Assembly: GCA_963746185.1 (NCBI GenBank) | Contig: CAVVAE010000001.1 | Location: forward strand, 1 to 64,000 | DNA from: CAVVAE01 sp963746185 | Lineage (GTDB): Bacteria > Actinomycetota > Actinomycetes > Propionibacteriales > Nocardioidaceae | DNA length: 64,000 bases | Reading direction: 5' to 3' | Shown: positions 63,588 to 64,000 of the stretch, piece after piece | Layout: each line of letters opens with the position of its first letter | How positions within the stretch are numbered: the first letter of the stretch is position 1 | The notes under the pieces: model-generated | Databases searched by the model: none | What the model was told of the DNA's origin: nothing | What the model saw: the letters and a program-made list of their open reading frames with translations, nothing else | Translations under genes and position numbers: made by a program

Positions 63588-64000
63588 CTAGGGACTTGGC
63601 AACTGGCTCGGCTGCTCGTCTGCCTCGAAGCGATAGCCCATCCCGGGCTCGGTGAGCAGGTAGCGCGGGCGCGCCGGGTCGGGCTCGAGTTTTTTGCGCA
63701 ACTGAGCCATGTAGAGGCGCAGGTTGCCGTGAGCGTTGTCGTAGCCAGGTCCCCAGACCTCGCGGAGGAGGTGTCGTTGGCTCAGAAGCTTGCCCGGGTT
63801 GCGCGCCAACACCTCGAGCAGGTGCCACTCGGTGGGGGTCAGCCGGACGTCGGACGGACCATCGGGGTTGGACACGGTGACACGCTTGGCTGCGAGATCA
63901 ACGCGTACGTCGCCGAAGGTCATGACCGGCTGCGCGTCGTCCGCATGCGCTCGTCGAGTGGCCGCGCGCATCCTCGCGAGCAGCTCGTCGACACCGAACG
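63588..64000 (-). CDS. kdpE: C-terminal part of a KdpE-like response regulator (cut by window edge)
   Basis: The window holds the OmpR/PhoB-type winged helix and the linker (DELLARMRAATRRAH). Diagnostic pieces: RLTPTEWHLLEVLARNPGKL, QRHLLREVWGPGY, RLYMAQLRKKLEPDPARPRY and LTEPGMGYRF. The RLYMAQLRKKLE and TEPGMGYRF endings are typical of KdpE, the response regulator for potassium uptake. The receiver domain lies beyond the edge, and the sensor kinase KdpD would be expected further on. Confidence 0.86.
   Translation of the reverse strand, partial: FGVDELLARMRAATRRAHADDAQPVMTFGDVRVDLAAKRVTVSNPDGPSDVRLTPTEWHLLEVLARNPGKLLSQRHLLREVWGPGYDNAHGNLRLYMAQLRKKLEPDPARPRYLLTEPGMGYRFEADEQPSQLPSP

Overview
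The window reads as the chromosome of a high-GC actinobacterium of the order Propionibacteriales, probably Nocardioidaceae-like. Coding is dense, GTG starts and ATGA overlaps are common, and actinobacterial marker families are present: DUF3145, DUF3052, a WhiB protein, GlnE/GlnA2, a PucR-type FasR regulator and a SigL/RslA pair. The order of the housekeeping genes matches, in outline, the Mycobacterium tuberculosis block Rv2221c-Rv2247 (glnE, glnA2, panB, RNase H/CobC, zinc ribbon, Nif3, ahpE, DUF3052, aceE, PucR, fabD, acpP, kas, accD6). Blocks of accessory genes lie between these anchors. The taxonomic placement is an inference from gene content.

Layout. 0-3.2 kb: a moxR / DUF58 / von Willebrand A cluster with many single-base frameshifts. 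3.3-10.6 kb: DUF3145, then the type II fatty acid synthase operon on the minus strand (fasR, fabD, fabH, acpP, fabF, accD6). FabD carries an unusual C-terminal biotinyl/lipoyl-like domain, and a perfect palindrome sits between fasR and fabD. 10.6-14.1 kb: a PHP phosphoesterase, a small ABM-like protein, a HAD hydrolase and a DUF559-type nuclease-like gene. 14.1-20.0 kb: aceE, DUF3052, an acyl-CoA ligase, ahpE and tRNA-Val(TAC). 20.1-24.7 kb: a GNAT acetyltransferase, a large cyclase/NTPase regulator and sigL-rslA with a probable autoregulated promoter.

24.7-31.4 kb holds the most interesting locus. A membrane sulfatase (LTA-synthase-like) and a CDP-alcohol phosphatidyltransferase are divergent from a tightly coupled five-gene operon. 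That operon encodes a dehydrogenase without zinc ligands, a PTPS-fold protein lacking its catalytic residues, a GT4 glycosyltransferase, a flippase-like membrane protein and a RibD-type reductase. Together they suggest an uncharacterised pathway for a membrane-associated or lipid-linked metabolite; the product is unknown.

31.5-34.7 kb: the Nif3 / zinc ribbon / RNase H-CobC operon. 34.8-43.1 kb: an MFS exporter with a divergent TetR regulator and three operator-like palindromes, yaaA, a second MFS transporter, trpB2, an RNB exonuclease and a repetitive Ser/Thr then Asp/Gly/His-rich secreted protein. 43.15-43.59 kb: the RNase P RNA. 43.6-48.9 kb: gene remnants (ester cyclase, dps), topoisomerase IB, a PIG-L deacetylase and methyltransferase, map, two small proteins and a DinB protein. 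48.9-58.4 kb: panB, an ArsR-SRPBCC pair with a leaderless-looking promoter, nadE, glnA2, a GATase, glnE and a WhiB gene. 59.1-64.0 kb: two GGDEF-type proteins (one degenerate), a secreted protein, a cysteine-protease-like protein and the C-terminal half of a KdpE-like regulator cut by the window edge.

Sequence quality. At least twenty single-base frameshifts are visible, concentrated in 0.4-11.3 kb and again at 32.3-34.5 kb. They hit essential genes (fabD, fabF, accD6), so most are probably assembly or read errors. Coordinates of such genes span the inferred intact reading, not one open frame.
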